Assembly: GCA_018712825.1 (NCBI GenBank) | Contig: DVGG01000002.1 | Location: 1-41,275 of the forward strand | Direction: 5' to 3' | DNA: 41,275 nucleotides | DNA from: Candidatus Faecousia excrementipullorum | Lineage (GTDB): Bacteria; Bacillota; Clostridia; Oscillospirales; Oscillospiraceae | In this document: in pieces, positions 24,868 to 32,593 of the stretch | Numbering within the stretch: the stretch's first letter is position 1 | Layout of the letters: every line of letters begins with the position of its first letter | Notes under the pieces: model-generated | The model's input: the letters and a program-made list of their open reading frames with translations, nothing else | Told to the model about the DNA's origin: nothing | Databases searched by the model: none | Translations under genes and position numbers: made by a program

Positions 24868-25416
24868 GTGCATTACGCAACAATCAAAAATTATGACATT
24901 GCCAACGGGCCGGGGGTTCGGGTCAGTTTGTTCGTTTCCGGCTGTACCCATCGCTGTCCGGGGTGCTTCAACGAGGTGGCCTGGGATTTTGAATACGGCG
25001 AGGTTTTTACCCAGGAAACCATCGATGAAATTATCGCCATGCTGAAGCCCGATTTCATTCAGGGTCTGACCCTGTTGGGGGGAGAGCCCTTTGAGCCCCA
25101 GAATCAACCGGATGTTGTAAAGCTTCTTCGCCAGGTGAAGGCTGCCTGTCCCCAGAAAAGCATCTGGGCATTTTCCGGGTATCTCTTTGATAAGGATATT
25201 CTTTCCGGTCGTCTGGGCCCCTGGGAGGTTACCCGGGAGTACCTGAGCTACCTGGACGTGCTGGTGGATGGGCCGTTTATTGAGGCAAAGAAGAATCTGA
25301 TGCTCCGTTTCCGGGGTTCGGAAAATCAGCGGCTGATTGACGTGCCTGCCTCTCTCAGAGAAAATAAAATCGTCCTCTGGCAGGATTGGCAGGGGAGAGA
25401 AGGAGAAAGAAAGTAA
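24868..25416 (+). CDS. nrdG: Anaerobic ribonucleotide reductase activase NrdG
   Basis: A radical SAM enzyme that installs the glycyl radical in anaerobic ribonucleotide reductase NrdD. The 182-residue protein has the iron-sulfur motif C26-x3-C30-x2-C33 (CTHRCPGC) and the LLGGEPF SAM-binding segment. No nrdD is in this window. GTG 24868 follows GAGAGG by 7 bases. Its stop is immediately followed by the dut ATG, so two dNTP-pool genes are coupled. Implies anaerobic growth. Confidence 0.93.
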   Translation: MHYATIKNYDIANGPGVRVSLFVSGCTHRCPGCFNEVAWDFEYGEVFTQETIDEIIAMLKPDFIQGLTLLGGEPFEPQNQPDVVKLLRQVKAACPQKSIWAFSGYLFDKDILSGRLGPWEVTREYLSYLDVLVDGPFIEAKKNLMLRFRGSENQRLIDVPASLRENKIVLWQDWQGREGERK

Positions 25417-25854
25417 ATGGAAGCTGTCAAGGTAAAGATTTTGCGGGAAGGCGCTGTGCTTCCCACCTATGGTTCGGAGGGAGCGGCCGGTGCAGACCTG
25501 TACGCCTGCCTGCATACTCCTGTAGATGTTGCTCCTGGAGAAACGGTATTCATCCCCACCGGCTTGGCTATGGCCATTCCGGAAGGCTTGGCCGGTCTGG
25601 TGTACGCCCGCAGCGGCATGGCCTGCAAGCGTGGTCTGGCACCTGCCAACAAGGTAGGCGTCATAGACAGCGACTATCGTGGAGAAATTATGGTAGCAAT
25701 TCTGAACCACGGTACCCAGCCCCAGCAGATTTCTCACGGCGACCGGATTGCCCAGCTGCTGCTGACACCGGTGATGACGCCGTCTTATGAAATTGCAACC
25801 GATTTGGACGAAACCTGTCGGGCTTCCGGAGGCTTCGGATCCACCGGAAAATAA
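25417..25854 (+). CDS. dut: dUTP diphosphatase
   Basis: Trimeric dUTPase converting dUTP to dUMP and pyrophosphate, which keeps uracil out of DNA. All five motifs are present in 145 residues: AGADLYA (24-30), ARSGM (64-68), GVIDSDYRGE (81-90), GDRIAQLLL (108-116) and the C-terminal arm RASGGFGSTG (135-144). The ATG directly abuts the nrdG stop. AGGAGAAAG upstream lies within nrdG. A bidirectional terminator follows. Confidence 0.97.
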   Translation: MEAVKVKILREGAVLPTYGSEGAAGADLYACLHTPVDVAPGETVFIPTGLAMAIPEGLAGLVYARSGMACKRGLAPANKVGVIDSDYRGEIMVAILNHGTQPQQISHGDRIAQLLLTPVMTPSYEIATDLDETCRASGGFGSTGK

Positions 25855-25855
25855 A

Positions 25856-25890
25856 AAAACTGCGTGTAACTGATAAGTACACGCAGTTTT
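25856..25890. terminator. Bidirectional terminator between dut and glnN
   Basis: AAAACTGCGTGTA (25856-25868) pairs with TACACGCAGTTTT (25878-25890) over 9 bases, with A-run and T-run on opposite sides. Confidence 0.92.
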
Positions 25891-25893
25891 GTT

Positions 25894-27978
25894 TTAGTAG
25901 AAAAGCAAATCAGAGTAGGTGGGGTAGGGCCAGTAGCTTTTGGCAGTCAGCTGCTCCAAAATATCTGCCTCTTTCCGCATGTCAGCCATGCCGGTAAGAA
26001 TCACATTCTGGTAATACAGGGCGGCTTCTTCCTTCCCCTCAGGGATGGTGTCCATATTCTGCTTCAACTGCTCGCAGGCCTCATAGAGCCTGTTGGTGGT
26101 ATCAGACAGCCTGGCAATCAGCTTTTCTTCGGCAGTAGCCGGAACAGAAAGGCTCTTTTTGACGGTCAGTGTGTCGCAAAGGTCCTTGGTATAGGCAGTG
26201 GCCGCAGGCAGAATCTGATGCAGAACCATATCAATGGAGGTCTTGGCCTCGATGCTGACCATTTTGCAATAGGCATCCAGATGGATTTCGTATCTGGCAC
26301 GGAATTCGGATTCTGTAAAAATACCACGCTTTGTGACCAGCCGGATATTCTTTTCGCTCACATAGGCAGGCAGACAATCTGCTGAAGACCGCAGATTGCT
26401 CAGGCCCCGTCTCTTGGCTTCTTCCTCCCACTCTTTGGAATAACCGTTTCCGTTGAAAATAATCCGCTGGTGCTGTGTCAGGGTATCGCAAACCAGTTTT
26501 TGCAGTGCAGTTTCAAAGTCCTGAGCCTTTTCCAGAATATCTGCAAATTCTCCCAGTACTTCAGCCATGATGGTATTCAGGGCAATGTTGGGGCCGGCTA
26601 TGGACTGAGAGGAGCCCAGCATACGGAATTCAAATTTATTGCCGGTGAAGGCCAGGGGAGAGGTACGGTTCCGGTCTGTGGTGTCCTTGGGGATGGAGGG
26701 CAGCACATCCACGCCAATGCGCATCAGGCTCTTTCCCGGATCTTTATAGTTGGTGCTGTGAATGATGGAATCTACAACTGCGGTCAGCTCATCTCCCAGG
26801 AAGATGGACACAATGGCAGGAGGTGCCTCAGAAGCGCCCAGACGATGGTCGTTGCCGGCGGAAGCCACAGTGCTGCGCAGGAAGTCCTGGTATTCGTCCA
26901 CGCCCTTGATAAATGCAGATAGGAAAACCAGGAACTGGGCATTCTGGCTGGGGGTCTTGCCCGGGCTGAACAGGTTCTTCCCGGAATCCGTACTGAGGGA
27001 CCAGTTGTTGTGCTTGCCGGAGCCGTTTACGCCGGCAAAGGGTTTTTCATGGAGCAGGCACACCAGATTGTGCTTGGCAGCACACTTCTTCATTACCTGC
27101 ATAGCCAACTGGTTGGCATCGCAGGCGCTGTTGGCGCTGCTGTAGATAGGTGCCATCTCATGCTGGCAGGGAGCTACCTCGTTATGCTTGGTTTTGGAGA
27201 GGATACCCAGGCACCAAAGCTGCTGATCCAAATCAATCATGAAGTTTGCAACCCGGGTACGGATAGTGCCAAAGTAGTGATCCTCCAGTTCCTGCCCCTT
27301 GGGAGGCGTGGCGCCAAAGAGCGTACGACCGGTAAGTCTCAGATCCTCCCGCTGGGCATAGAGACTTTTGGGCAGCAGGAAGTACTCCTGCTCGGCACCG
27401 ACACAGGGGGTAACCCGCTTGGTTTCCGTATCCCCGAACAGACGAAGGATTCGGACTGCTTCCCGGGATACCTCATCAATGGAACGGAGCAGGGGAGTCT
27501 TTTTGTCCAGGGCTTCTCCTGTATAGGAGAAAAAGCAGGTGGGAATGTAAAGGCTGCCCTCCCGGACGAAGGCAAATGCCGTAGGATCCCAGGCGGTGTA
27601 TCCCCGGGCTTCAAAGGTGGCACGCAGGCCGCCGGAAGGGAAGGAAGAAGCATCCGGCTCACCCCGCACCAGTGCGGAGCCGGAGAACTCCATAATCACC
27701 CGACCGTCTCCGGAGGGTTCAATAAAGGAGTCGTGCTTTTCGGCTGTGATGCCTGTCATGGGCTGGAACCAGTGGGTGTAGTGGGTGGCTCCCTTTTCCA
27801 GAGCCCAGTTTTTCATGGCTTCCGCAATTTCATTGGCAACAGACAATTCCAGGGGCGTACCATTCTGGATGCAGGTTTTCCAGGCCTGAAAGGTCTGGGG
27901 ATTCAGACGCTGCTTCATAGTCGCCTCGTTGAACACATCGCTGCCAAATATTTCGGGGACGCTTACAAAATCACTCAT
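25894..27978 (-). CDS. glnN: Glutamine synthetase type III
   Basis: ATP-dependent synthesis of glutamine from glutamate and ammonia. The 694-residue length and N-terminal extension (VPEIFGSDVFNEATMKQRL) mark the large GlnN/GSIII class rather than GlnA. Visible catalytic segments are EQEYFLLPK, EVAPCQHEMAPIYSSAN, VNGSGKHNNWSLST and the arginine-rich DRNRTSPLAFTGNKFEFR. AAAGGA precedes the ATG by about 9 bases. The gene is alone, converges on dut and shows no clear promoter or GlnR-type operator in its upstream gap. Confidence 0.96.
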   Translation of the reverse strand: MSDFVSVPEIFGSDVFNEATMKQRLNPQTFQAWKTCIQNGTPLELSVANEIAEAMKNWALEKGATHYTHWFQPMTGITAEKHDSFIEPSGDGRVIMEFSGSALVRGEPDASSFPSGGLRATFEARGYTAWDPTAFAFVREGSLYIPTCFFSYTGEALDKKTPLLRSIDEVSREAVRILRLFGDTETKRVTPCVGAEQEYFLLPKSLYAQREDLRLTGRTLFGATPPKGQELEDHYFGTIRTRVANFMIDLDQQLWCLGILSKTKHNEVAPCQHEMAPIYSSANSACDANQLAMQVMKKCAAKHNLVCLLHEKPFAGVNGSGKHNNWSLSTDSGKNLFSPGKTPSQNAQFLVFLSAFIKGVDEYQDFLRSTVASAGNDHRLGASEAPPAIVSIFLGDELTAVVDSIIHSTNYKDPGKSLMRIGVDVLPSIPKDTTDRNRTSPLAFTGNKFEFRMLGSSQSIAGPNIALNTIMAEVLGEFADILEKAQDFETALQKLVCDTLTQHQRIIFNGNGYSKEWEEEAKRRGLSNLRSSADCLPAYVSEKNIRLVTKRGIFTESEFRARYEIHLDAYCKMVSIEAKTSIDMVLHQILPAATAYTKDLCDTLTVKKSLSVPATAEEKLIARLSDTTNRLYEACEQLKQNMDTIPEGKEEAALYYQNVILTGMADMRKEADILEQLTAKSYWPYPTYSDLLFY

Positions 27979-28097
27979 TTTACCGATTCCTTTCCATAAT
28001 TTCTCCCGGTTGGTTTATAGAAATTCAAATTTAGTTTATGATACCTTGGAGAAAAAAGCAAGGCAGGATAATGCATAAATTTCAGAAAAATTATTCA

Positions 28098-28115
28098 CAC
28101 CTCTTGTATAAGGTG
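28098..28115. repeat. Short inverted repeat between glnN and the aminotransferase
   Basis: CACCT (28098-28102) and AGGTG (28111-28115) flank an 8-bp centre. It could be an operator but is short. The rest of the 228-bp gap holds only the plus-strand promoter at 28141. Confidence 0.3.
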
Positions 28116-28140
28116 CCATATCAAAAAATATGTAAAATGC

Positions 28141-28168
28141 TTGCAATTATTGGGAATCTTAGTATAAT
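28141..28168 (+). promoter_or_regulatory. Sigma-A promoter of the aminotransferase unit
   Basis: TTGCAA (28141-28146), 16-bp spacer, TATAAT (28163-28168), 38 bp before the ATG. Confidence 0.72.
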
Positions 28169-28206
28169 GAAGTGTAAATATTTTTGTATTTGTCAGGAGG
28201 ATCTAT

Positions 28207-29487
28207 ATGACCGCATATCACTTACTTACGGATCCGCAGCGACAGGCAGAATATGCTCTGGTAAAAAAGGCATATGAGGATTGCCTGCAGCAAAATCTGA
28301 AGCTGAATATGGCAAGAGGAAAGCCCTGCCCCCAGCAGTTGGACATGGTCAGCGACATTCTGAACGTGGTTGTAACCCCGGAAGATTGTGTTGACAACGG
28401 TGTAGAGTCCAGAAACTACGGTGATGTTCTGGGGATGCCCAGTGCAAGAGCCTATTTTGCGGACTTGCTGGGCTGTCGGAAGGAACAGGTCATTGTGGGC
28501 GGAGGCTCCAGCCTGAATTTGATGTATGATATGATCAGCCGGGCCTATACCCACGGCCTGCTTCACAGTCCCAAGCCCTGGTGCCGTGAGGAACAGGTGA
28601 AATTCCTTTGCCCCTGCCCCGGCTATGACCGGCACTTCCGGGTAACGGAATTTTTCGGAGCCCAACTGATTACCGTTCCCATGCTTCCCACCGGCCCAGA
28701 TATGGATCGGGTAGAGGAGCTGGTAAAAGATCCTCAGGTCAAGGGTATTTGGTGTGTTCCCAAGTATTCCAACCCGGACGGCTATATTTACAGCGACGAG
28801 ACGGTAGAGCGGTTTGCCGCTTTGAAGCCGGCTGCCCCTGACTTTACCATCATGTGGGATAACGCCTACGGTGTTCATGAGTTCTCCGGGGATTGGGTGC
28901 CTTTCCCGGATATCATCGAAGCTTGCAACCGGCATGGAAACCCTGACATGGTGGTGGAATTTGCGTCTACCTCCAAGATTACCTTTGCCGGCGGCGGAAT
29001 CTCCGCTATGGCTATGTCGGAAGCCAACGTGGCATATATTTCCAAGCTCCTTTCCGTGCAGACCATCTGCTATGACAAGGTCAATCAGCTGCGCCATGTG
29101 CGCTACCTGAAGGATAAGGTCCACACTCTGGAGATTATGAAAAAGCATGCAGCCATCCTGGCCCCCAAATTCCAGAAGGTAGGGGAGGTTTTGAACCGGG
29201 AGTTAGGTGAATGTGGCTTTGCCCACTGGACCGAGCCCAAGGGCGGCTATTTTGTAAGCCTCTACACCATGCCGGGAACCGCAAAAAGAGCCCTGGAGCT
29301 GTGCCAGGAGGCCGGTGTGGTTATGACACCGGCAGGTGCTACTTACCCCTATGGCGTAGACCCCCAGGACAGCAACATCCGGATTTCTCCCAGCTACCCC
29401 CCTGTGGAAGAGCTGGAAAAGGCCATGTATGTTTTCTGCATCTGCCTGAAACTGGCAGCGCTGGAAAAGATCATGGGAATGTATTAA
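28207..29487 (+). CDS. Class I/II aminotransferase, aspartate type
   Basis: A 426-residue PLP-dependent enzyme of fold type I, close to the aspartate aminotransferase group with a MocR-like core (PF12897 type). It shows LNMARGKPCPQQLDM near the N-terminus, RNYGDVLGMPSARAYFADL, VIVGGGSSLNLMYD, the PLP lysine K257 in ASTSKITFAGGG, and the carboxylate-binding arginine in NIRISPSYPP. Donor and acceptor cannot be read with certainty. AGGAGG (28196-28201) lies 5 bases before the ATG. The LUD-domain gene follows closely, probably cotranscribed. Confidence 0.9.
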   Translation: MTAYHLLTDPQRQAEYALVKKAYEDCLQQNLKLNMARGKPCPQQLDMVSDILNVVVTPEDCVDNGVESRNYGDVLGMPSARAYFADLLGCRKEQVIVGGGSSLNLMYDMISRAYTHGLLHSPKPWCREEQVKFLCPCPGYDRHFRVTEFFGAQLITVPMLPTGPDMDRVEELVKDPQVKGIWCVPKYSNPDGYIYSDETVERFAALKPAAPDFTIMWDNAYGVHEFSGDWVPFPDIIEACNRHGNPDMVVEFASTSKITFAGGGISAMAMSEANVAYISKLLSVQTICYDKVNQLRHVRYLKDKVHTLEIMKKHAAILAPKFQKVGEVLNRELGECGFAHWTEPKGGYFVSLYTMPGTAKRALELCQEAGVVMTPAGATYPYGVDPQDSNIRISPSYPPVEELEKAMYVFCICLKLAALEKIMGMY

Positions 29488-29500
29488 AAGGGGAGTGCAA

Positions 29501-30142
29501 ATGATGACAAAGCCTATGGAAGCCTATTACGAAAAGCGTGGAAAAATTCTGGTTCAGAATCTGCAAAACCGCCATTTTGAAGCTTATTACTGCGAAAACA
29601 AGGAAAAGGCATTGGAAAAAGCCCTGGAGCTGATTCCGGAAGGCGCCAGTGTCGGCTGGGGCGGTGCCATGTCCGCTCAGCAGATTGGACTGACGAACGC
29701 CATCCAGAAGGGGAATTACACGGCACTGGACAGAAGTTCCTGCACCTCCCCGGAAGAGCTGGAGCGTGTCACCAGAGAATGGTTTGGCTGTGATTGCTTC
29801 CTTACCGGTGCCAATGCTATCAGCCTGGATGGTCAGATGGTGAATATCGACGGAACCGGAAACCGGGTAGCAGCTATTTGCTATGGCCCCAAAGAGGTCA
29901 TCGTGATTGCCGGGATGAACAAGGTTATGGATTCCCTGGAGGATGCCGTCACCCGGGCCAGAACGGTGGCAGCACCTGCCAACCAACAGCGCTTCCTGCG
30001 GGATACTCCTTGCACCGTCACCGGTAGCTGCGGCGACTGCAAAAAGGCAGATTGTATCTGCAATCAGATTGTCATTACCCGCCATTGCCGTCCTGCCGGA
30101 AGAATCAAATTTATTCTGGTAGGGGAAGCACTGGGCCTTTGA
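29501..30142 (+). CDS. LUD domain protein (lactate utilisation type)
   Basis: A 213-residue single-domain protein of the LUD/DUF162 family, related to LutC and the N-terminal part of LutB. It shows SVGWGGAMSAQQIGL, the central VNIDGTGNRVAAICYGP and a C-terminal cysteine group CTVTGSCGDCKKADCIC that could hold a metal or cluster. Stand-alone members are common in anaerobic Firmicutes and have no assigned role; no lutA or lutB is nearby. ATG 29501 or 29504 may be used; AAAGGGGAG ends at 29495. It is the second gene of the aminotransferase unit. Confidence 0.85.
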   Translation: MMTKPMEAYYEKRGKILVQNLQNRHFEAYYCENKEKALEKALELIPEGASVGWGGAMSAQQIGLTNAIQKGNYTALDRSSCTSPEELERVTREWFGCDCFLTGANAISLDGQMVNIDGTGNRVAAICYGPKEVIVIAGMNKVMDSLEDAVTRARTVAAPANQQRFLRDTPCTVTGSCGDCKKADCICNQIVITRHCRPAGRIKFILVGEALGL

Positions 30143-30161
30143 TAAGATTCCGCGTAAATGC

Positions 30162-30196
30162 AACAGTGGGCAGGGATTGTCTCTGCCCACTGTTTT
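30162..30196 (+). terminator. Terminator of the aminotransferase-LUD unit
   Basis: AACAGTGGGCAG (30162-30173) pairs with CTGCCCACTGTT (30183-30194), 9-base loop, T-rich tail. Confidence 0.8.
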
Positions 30197-30208
30197 AATG
30201 CAAATTTA

Positions 30209-30240
30209 CCCCCTGGCAGGAGAATTTTCCAGCCAGGGGG
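30209..30240 (-). terminator. Terminator of pfkA
   Basis: CCCCCTGGC (30209-30217) pairs with GCCAGGGGG (30232-30240). Read on the minus strand it follows pfkA by about 25 bp and ends in TAAATTT, a weak tail. Confidence 0.6.
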
Positions 30241-30265
30241 TAGTTGATACAAAAGGGGAGGGGGC

Positions 30266-31237
30266 TCAGATGCCGGTCATGGCCTGCAGGACGTCCACTT
30301 CGGTCTGTTGAATCCGCTTCACCATGGACAGGCCTTCGTCAATGTCCACATCGGTGAAGGCACCGTTGCTGGTGCAGATAATACGGTTGGTTTTGCCTTC
30401 CAGCAGCTTTTCCACCGCCAGATAGCCCATCTTAGTGGCGTTTACACGGTCACGACCGGTGGGGACACCACCGCGCTGAATGTGACCCAAAACGGTAACA
30501 CGGGGATCCAGATCGATGGCATCCTTAATCTGCTGGGCAATATCCGCAGCGGAACCGGCGCCTTCTGCAACTACAATCATGTAGTGGGTAAAGCCGTTGA
30601 ACCGGGCCTGACGGATTTTCTCAATCACATCCCGTTCAAAGTCAATAGGCTCCTCAGGAACCAGAACAGCCGTTGCGCCTACTGCAAGGCCCACATACAT
30701 AGCCAGGAAGCCTGCATTACGGCCCATCACCTCAACAACAGAGCAGCGCTCATGGGACTGCATGGTATCTCTCAGCTTATCGATACACTCAATGGCGGTG
30801 TTGGCTGCAGTGTCGAAGCCGATGGAGTAGTTGGAGCAGCAGATGTCGTTATCAATGGTAGCAGGGATGCAGACCACATTGATGCCGTATTTGGAAAGGG
30901 CCAGTGCACCCCGGAAAGTACCGTCACCGCCAATGGCCACAACGCTGTCCAGACCCAGGAAATGGCAGGTGGAAACCGCTCTTTTTTGGCCTTCTTCCGT
31001 CATAAATTCCTTACTGCGGGCGGTATAGAGAATAGTGCCGCCCCGATTGATGATATGGGATACCTTGGTCTCATCCAGTCGAACGATGTCACCAGAAATA
31101 AGGCCGTTCCAGCCACGGCGAATACCGTAGCACTCGATGCCATGATACAGAGCAGTACGTACAACAGCACGGACACAGGGGTTCATGCCAGGTGCGTCGC
31201 CGCCGCTGGTCAAAACTCCGATTCTTTTAACGCTCAT
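30266..31237 (-). CDS. pfkA: ATP-dependent 6-phosphofructokinase
   Basis: Glycolytic kinase converting fructose 6-phosphate to the 1,6-bisphosphate. The 323-residue protein has the nucleotide loop TSGGDAPGMN (11-19), GGDGTFRGA, the catalytic PATIDNDI with the base Asp, EVMGRNAGFLA, and the effector/substrate arginines of LGHIQRGGVPTGRDR. The G after GGDGT favours ATP rather than pyrophosphate as donor. GGAGGG precedes the ATG by 7 bases. No pyruvate kinase gene follows; it is a single-gene unit. Confidence 0.97.
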   Translation of the reverse strand: MSVKRIGVLTSGGDAPGMNPCVRAVVRTALYHGIECYGIRRGWNGLISGDIVRLDETKVSHIINRGGTILYTARSKEFMTEEGQKRAVSTCHFLGLDSVVAIGGDGTFRGALALSKYGINVVCIPATIDNDICCSNYSIGFDTAANTAIECIDKLRDTMQSHERCSVVEVMGRNAGFLAMYVGLAVGATAVLVPEEPIDFERDVIEKIRQARFNGFTHYMIVVAEGAGSAADIAQQIKDAIDLDPRVTVLGHIQRGGVPTGRDRVNATKMGYLAVEKLLEGKTNRIICTSNGAFTDVDIDEGLSMVKRIQQTEVDVLQAMTGI

Positions 31238-31271
31238 AATGATCCCTCCACAAGGTAAAGTTCATATTGTC

Positions 31272-31300
31272 ATTTTACAATTTTTTTCCTGCAATGTAAA
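31272..31300 (-). promoter_or_regulatory. Sigma-A promoter of pfkA
   Basis: On the minus strand TTTACA (31300-31295), 17-bp spacer, TAAAAT (31277-31272), 35 bp before the ATG. Confidence 0.72.
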
Positions 31301-31429
31301 GGAGAAAATATAAGATATTTTTTTAACAAAAACTGAGAAGGTTGTTTTGACGTCTGACCCAACGATAGCAAAGGAGGGCGGATAGCTGTGGGGTTTTCCC
31401 ATAGGCGCATGTTTAGGCGTCTGCCCCTT

Positions 31430-31461
31430 GAACGCAACAAAATAAAAATTTTGTTGCGTTC
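31430..31461. repeat. 13-bp perfect inverted repeat at the xerC promoter
   Basis: GAACGCAACAAAA (31430-31442), a 6-bp centre TAAAAA, then TTTTGTTGCGTTC (31449-31461). The right arm contains the -35 box of the xerC promoter. The same 13-mer recurs once inside xerC at 32208-32220. It could be an operator, a recombinase core-type site or an RNA hairpin. No T-run follows, so it is not a normal terminator. Confidence 0.8.
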
Positions 31462-31482
31462 GCAGCAGGAATGTGCTATAAT
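31454..31482 (+). promoter_or_regulatory. Sigma-A promoter of the XerC-type gene
   Basis: TTGCGT (31454-31459), 17-bp spacer, TATAAT (31477-31482), 50 bp before the ATG, with its -35 box within the inverted repeat. Confidence 0.72.
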
Positions 31483-31532
31483 AAGGTCAAATACAAATAC
31501 CGTGTTCATTTTCCCATTCAGGAGGTCCTTTT

Positions 31533-32531
31533 ATGCAGCGATACGCAGATTGTCCCCAGGTATTGCGGAATTTTCTGGCTTACCACGAGACAATAAAGAA
31601 TCAGTCACCCAAAACTATTTCCGAATACTATTTGGATTTGCGGATGTTTCTGCGCTTCATCAAGCTTATGCGCAGTGATATGCCCATCCGAACCCGGTTG
31701 GATGTAATTCCCATTGCAGATATTGATCTGGACTTCATTGCAAAAATTACAACCACAGAGGTTTTTGATTTTCTGTCCTATCTTGCCAATGACCGGACGG
31801 ACAATCCGGATGACAGAAATCCCGATTACGGCATTTCTGCCACCTCCCGGGCCCGGAAGCTGTCTGCCATCAAATCCTTTTTCAAGTATCTGACAGTCCG
31901 TACCAAACAGCTTACGGAAAATCCGGTTGCAGAGTTGGAATATCCCAAGCTGCGGAAAAGCCTGCCCAAATACTTGACCTATGAGCAGTCTGCCGCACTG
32001 CTGAAGGCGGTTTCCGGCCCCAATCAGAAGCGGGACTATGCGATTTTGATGCTTTTCCTGAACTGCGGAATCCGCCGCAGCGAACTGGTTGGGCTGAATC
32101 TCACCGATGTGTATGAGGACCGGATTCGTGTGGTAGGCAAAGGCAACAAGGAGCGCTTTGTCTATTTCGGCGAGGCCTGCCGCAAAGCTATTGAAGCTTA
32201 CCTTCCCGAACGCAACAAAAAATTCCTGACGGATAACCGAGCGCTTTTTGGGTCACGGGACGGCAACCGGATCAGTGTCACGGCGGTCCATCGGCTGGTC
32301 AAAAAGCATTTGCTGGCTGCCGGACTGGATGCTTCCCAGCTATCCGCCCATAAGCTGCGTCACACCGCTGCTACCATGATGCTCTCCGGCGGTGTGGATG
32401 TGAAAACCGTACAGGAAGTTTTGGGTCACGAAAATCTCAACACAACTCAGATTTATACCCACATTGAAAACACGGAACTGAAGATTGCGGCGGAGGCCAA
32501 TCCCCTCTCCAAGCTGGACTTTTCAGAGTAG
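31533..32531 (+). CDS. xerC: Tyrosine recombinase, XerC type
   Basis: A 332-residue tyrosine recombinase, somewhat longer than typical XerC because of an insert of about 30 residues (around 50-65 and 88-100) in the N-terminal DNA-binding domain. Catalytic residues are complete: R181 (CGIRRSEL), K203 (GKGNKER), H273 and R276 (HKLRH), H299 (LGHEN), Y308 (TQIYTH). It is the likely partner of the XerD at 19910, though an independent integrase role is possible. AGGAGG (31520-31525) is 7 bases before the ATG. A half-copy of the promoter inverted repeat lies at 32208-32220. Confidence 0.88.
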   Translation: MQRYADCPQVLRNFLAYHETIKNQSPKTISEYYLDLRMFLRFIKLMRSDMPIRTRLDVIPIADIDLDFIAKITTTEVFDFLSYLANDRTDNPDDRNPDYGISATSRARKLSAIKSFFKYLTVRTKQLTENPVAELEYPKLRKSLPKYLTYEQSAALLKAVSGPNQKRDYAILMLFLNCGIRRSELVGLNLTDVYEDRIRVVGKGNKERFVYFGEACRKAIEAYLPERNKKFLTDNRALFGSRDGNRISVTAVHRLVKKHLLAAGLDASQLSAHKLRHTAATMMLSGGVDVKTVQEVLGHENLNTTQIYTHIENTELKIAAEANPLSKLDFSE

Positions 32532-32550
32532 TCCCCTCCCCTTTTCACAC

Positions 32551-32589
32551 AAAAAAGCGATGATTTCTGCCGGAAATCATCGCTTTTTT
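32551..32589. terminator. Bidirectional terminator between xerC and radA
   Basis: AAAAAAGCGATGATTTC (32551-32567) pairs with GAAATCATCGCTTTTTT (32573-32589), 5-base loop. Confidence 0.93.
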
Positions 32590-32593
32590 TATA

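Noticed and set aside
27010-27999. 329-codon plus-strand frame opposite glnN
   Set aside because: Shadow of the glutamine synthetase gene; no domain or ribosome site.
31430-31461. LexA (SOS) box at the xerC promoter
   Set aside because: The ends read GAAC and GTTC, but Gram-positive LexA sites have about 4 bp between these half-sites; here they are 24 bp apart.
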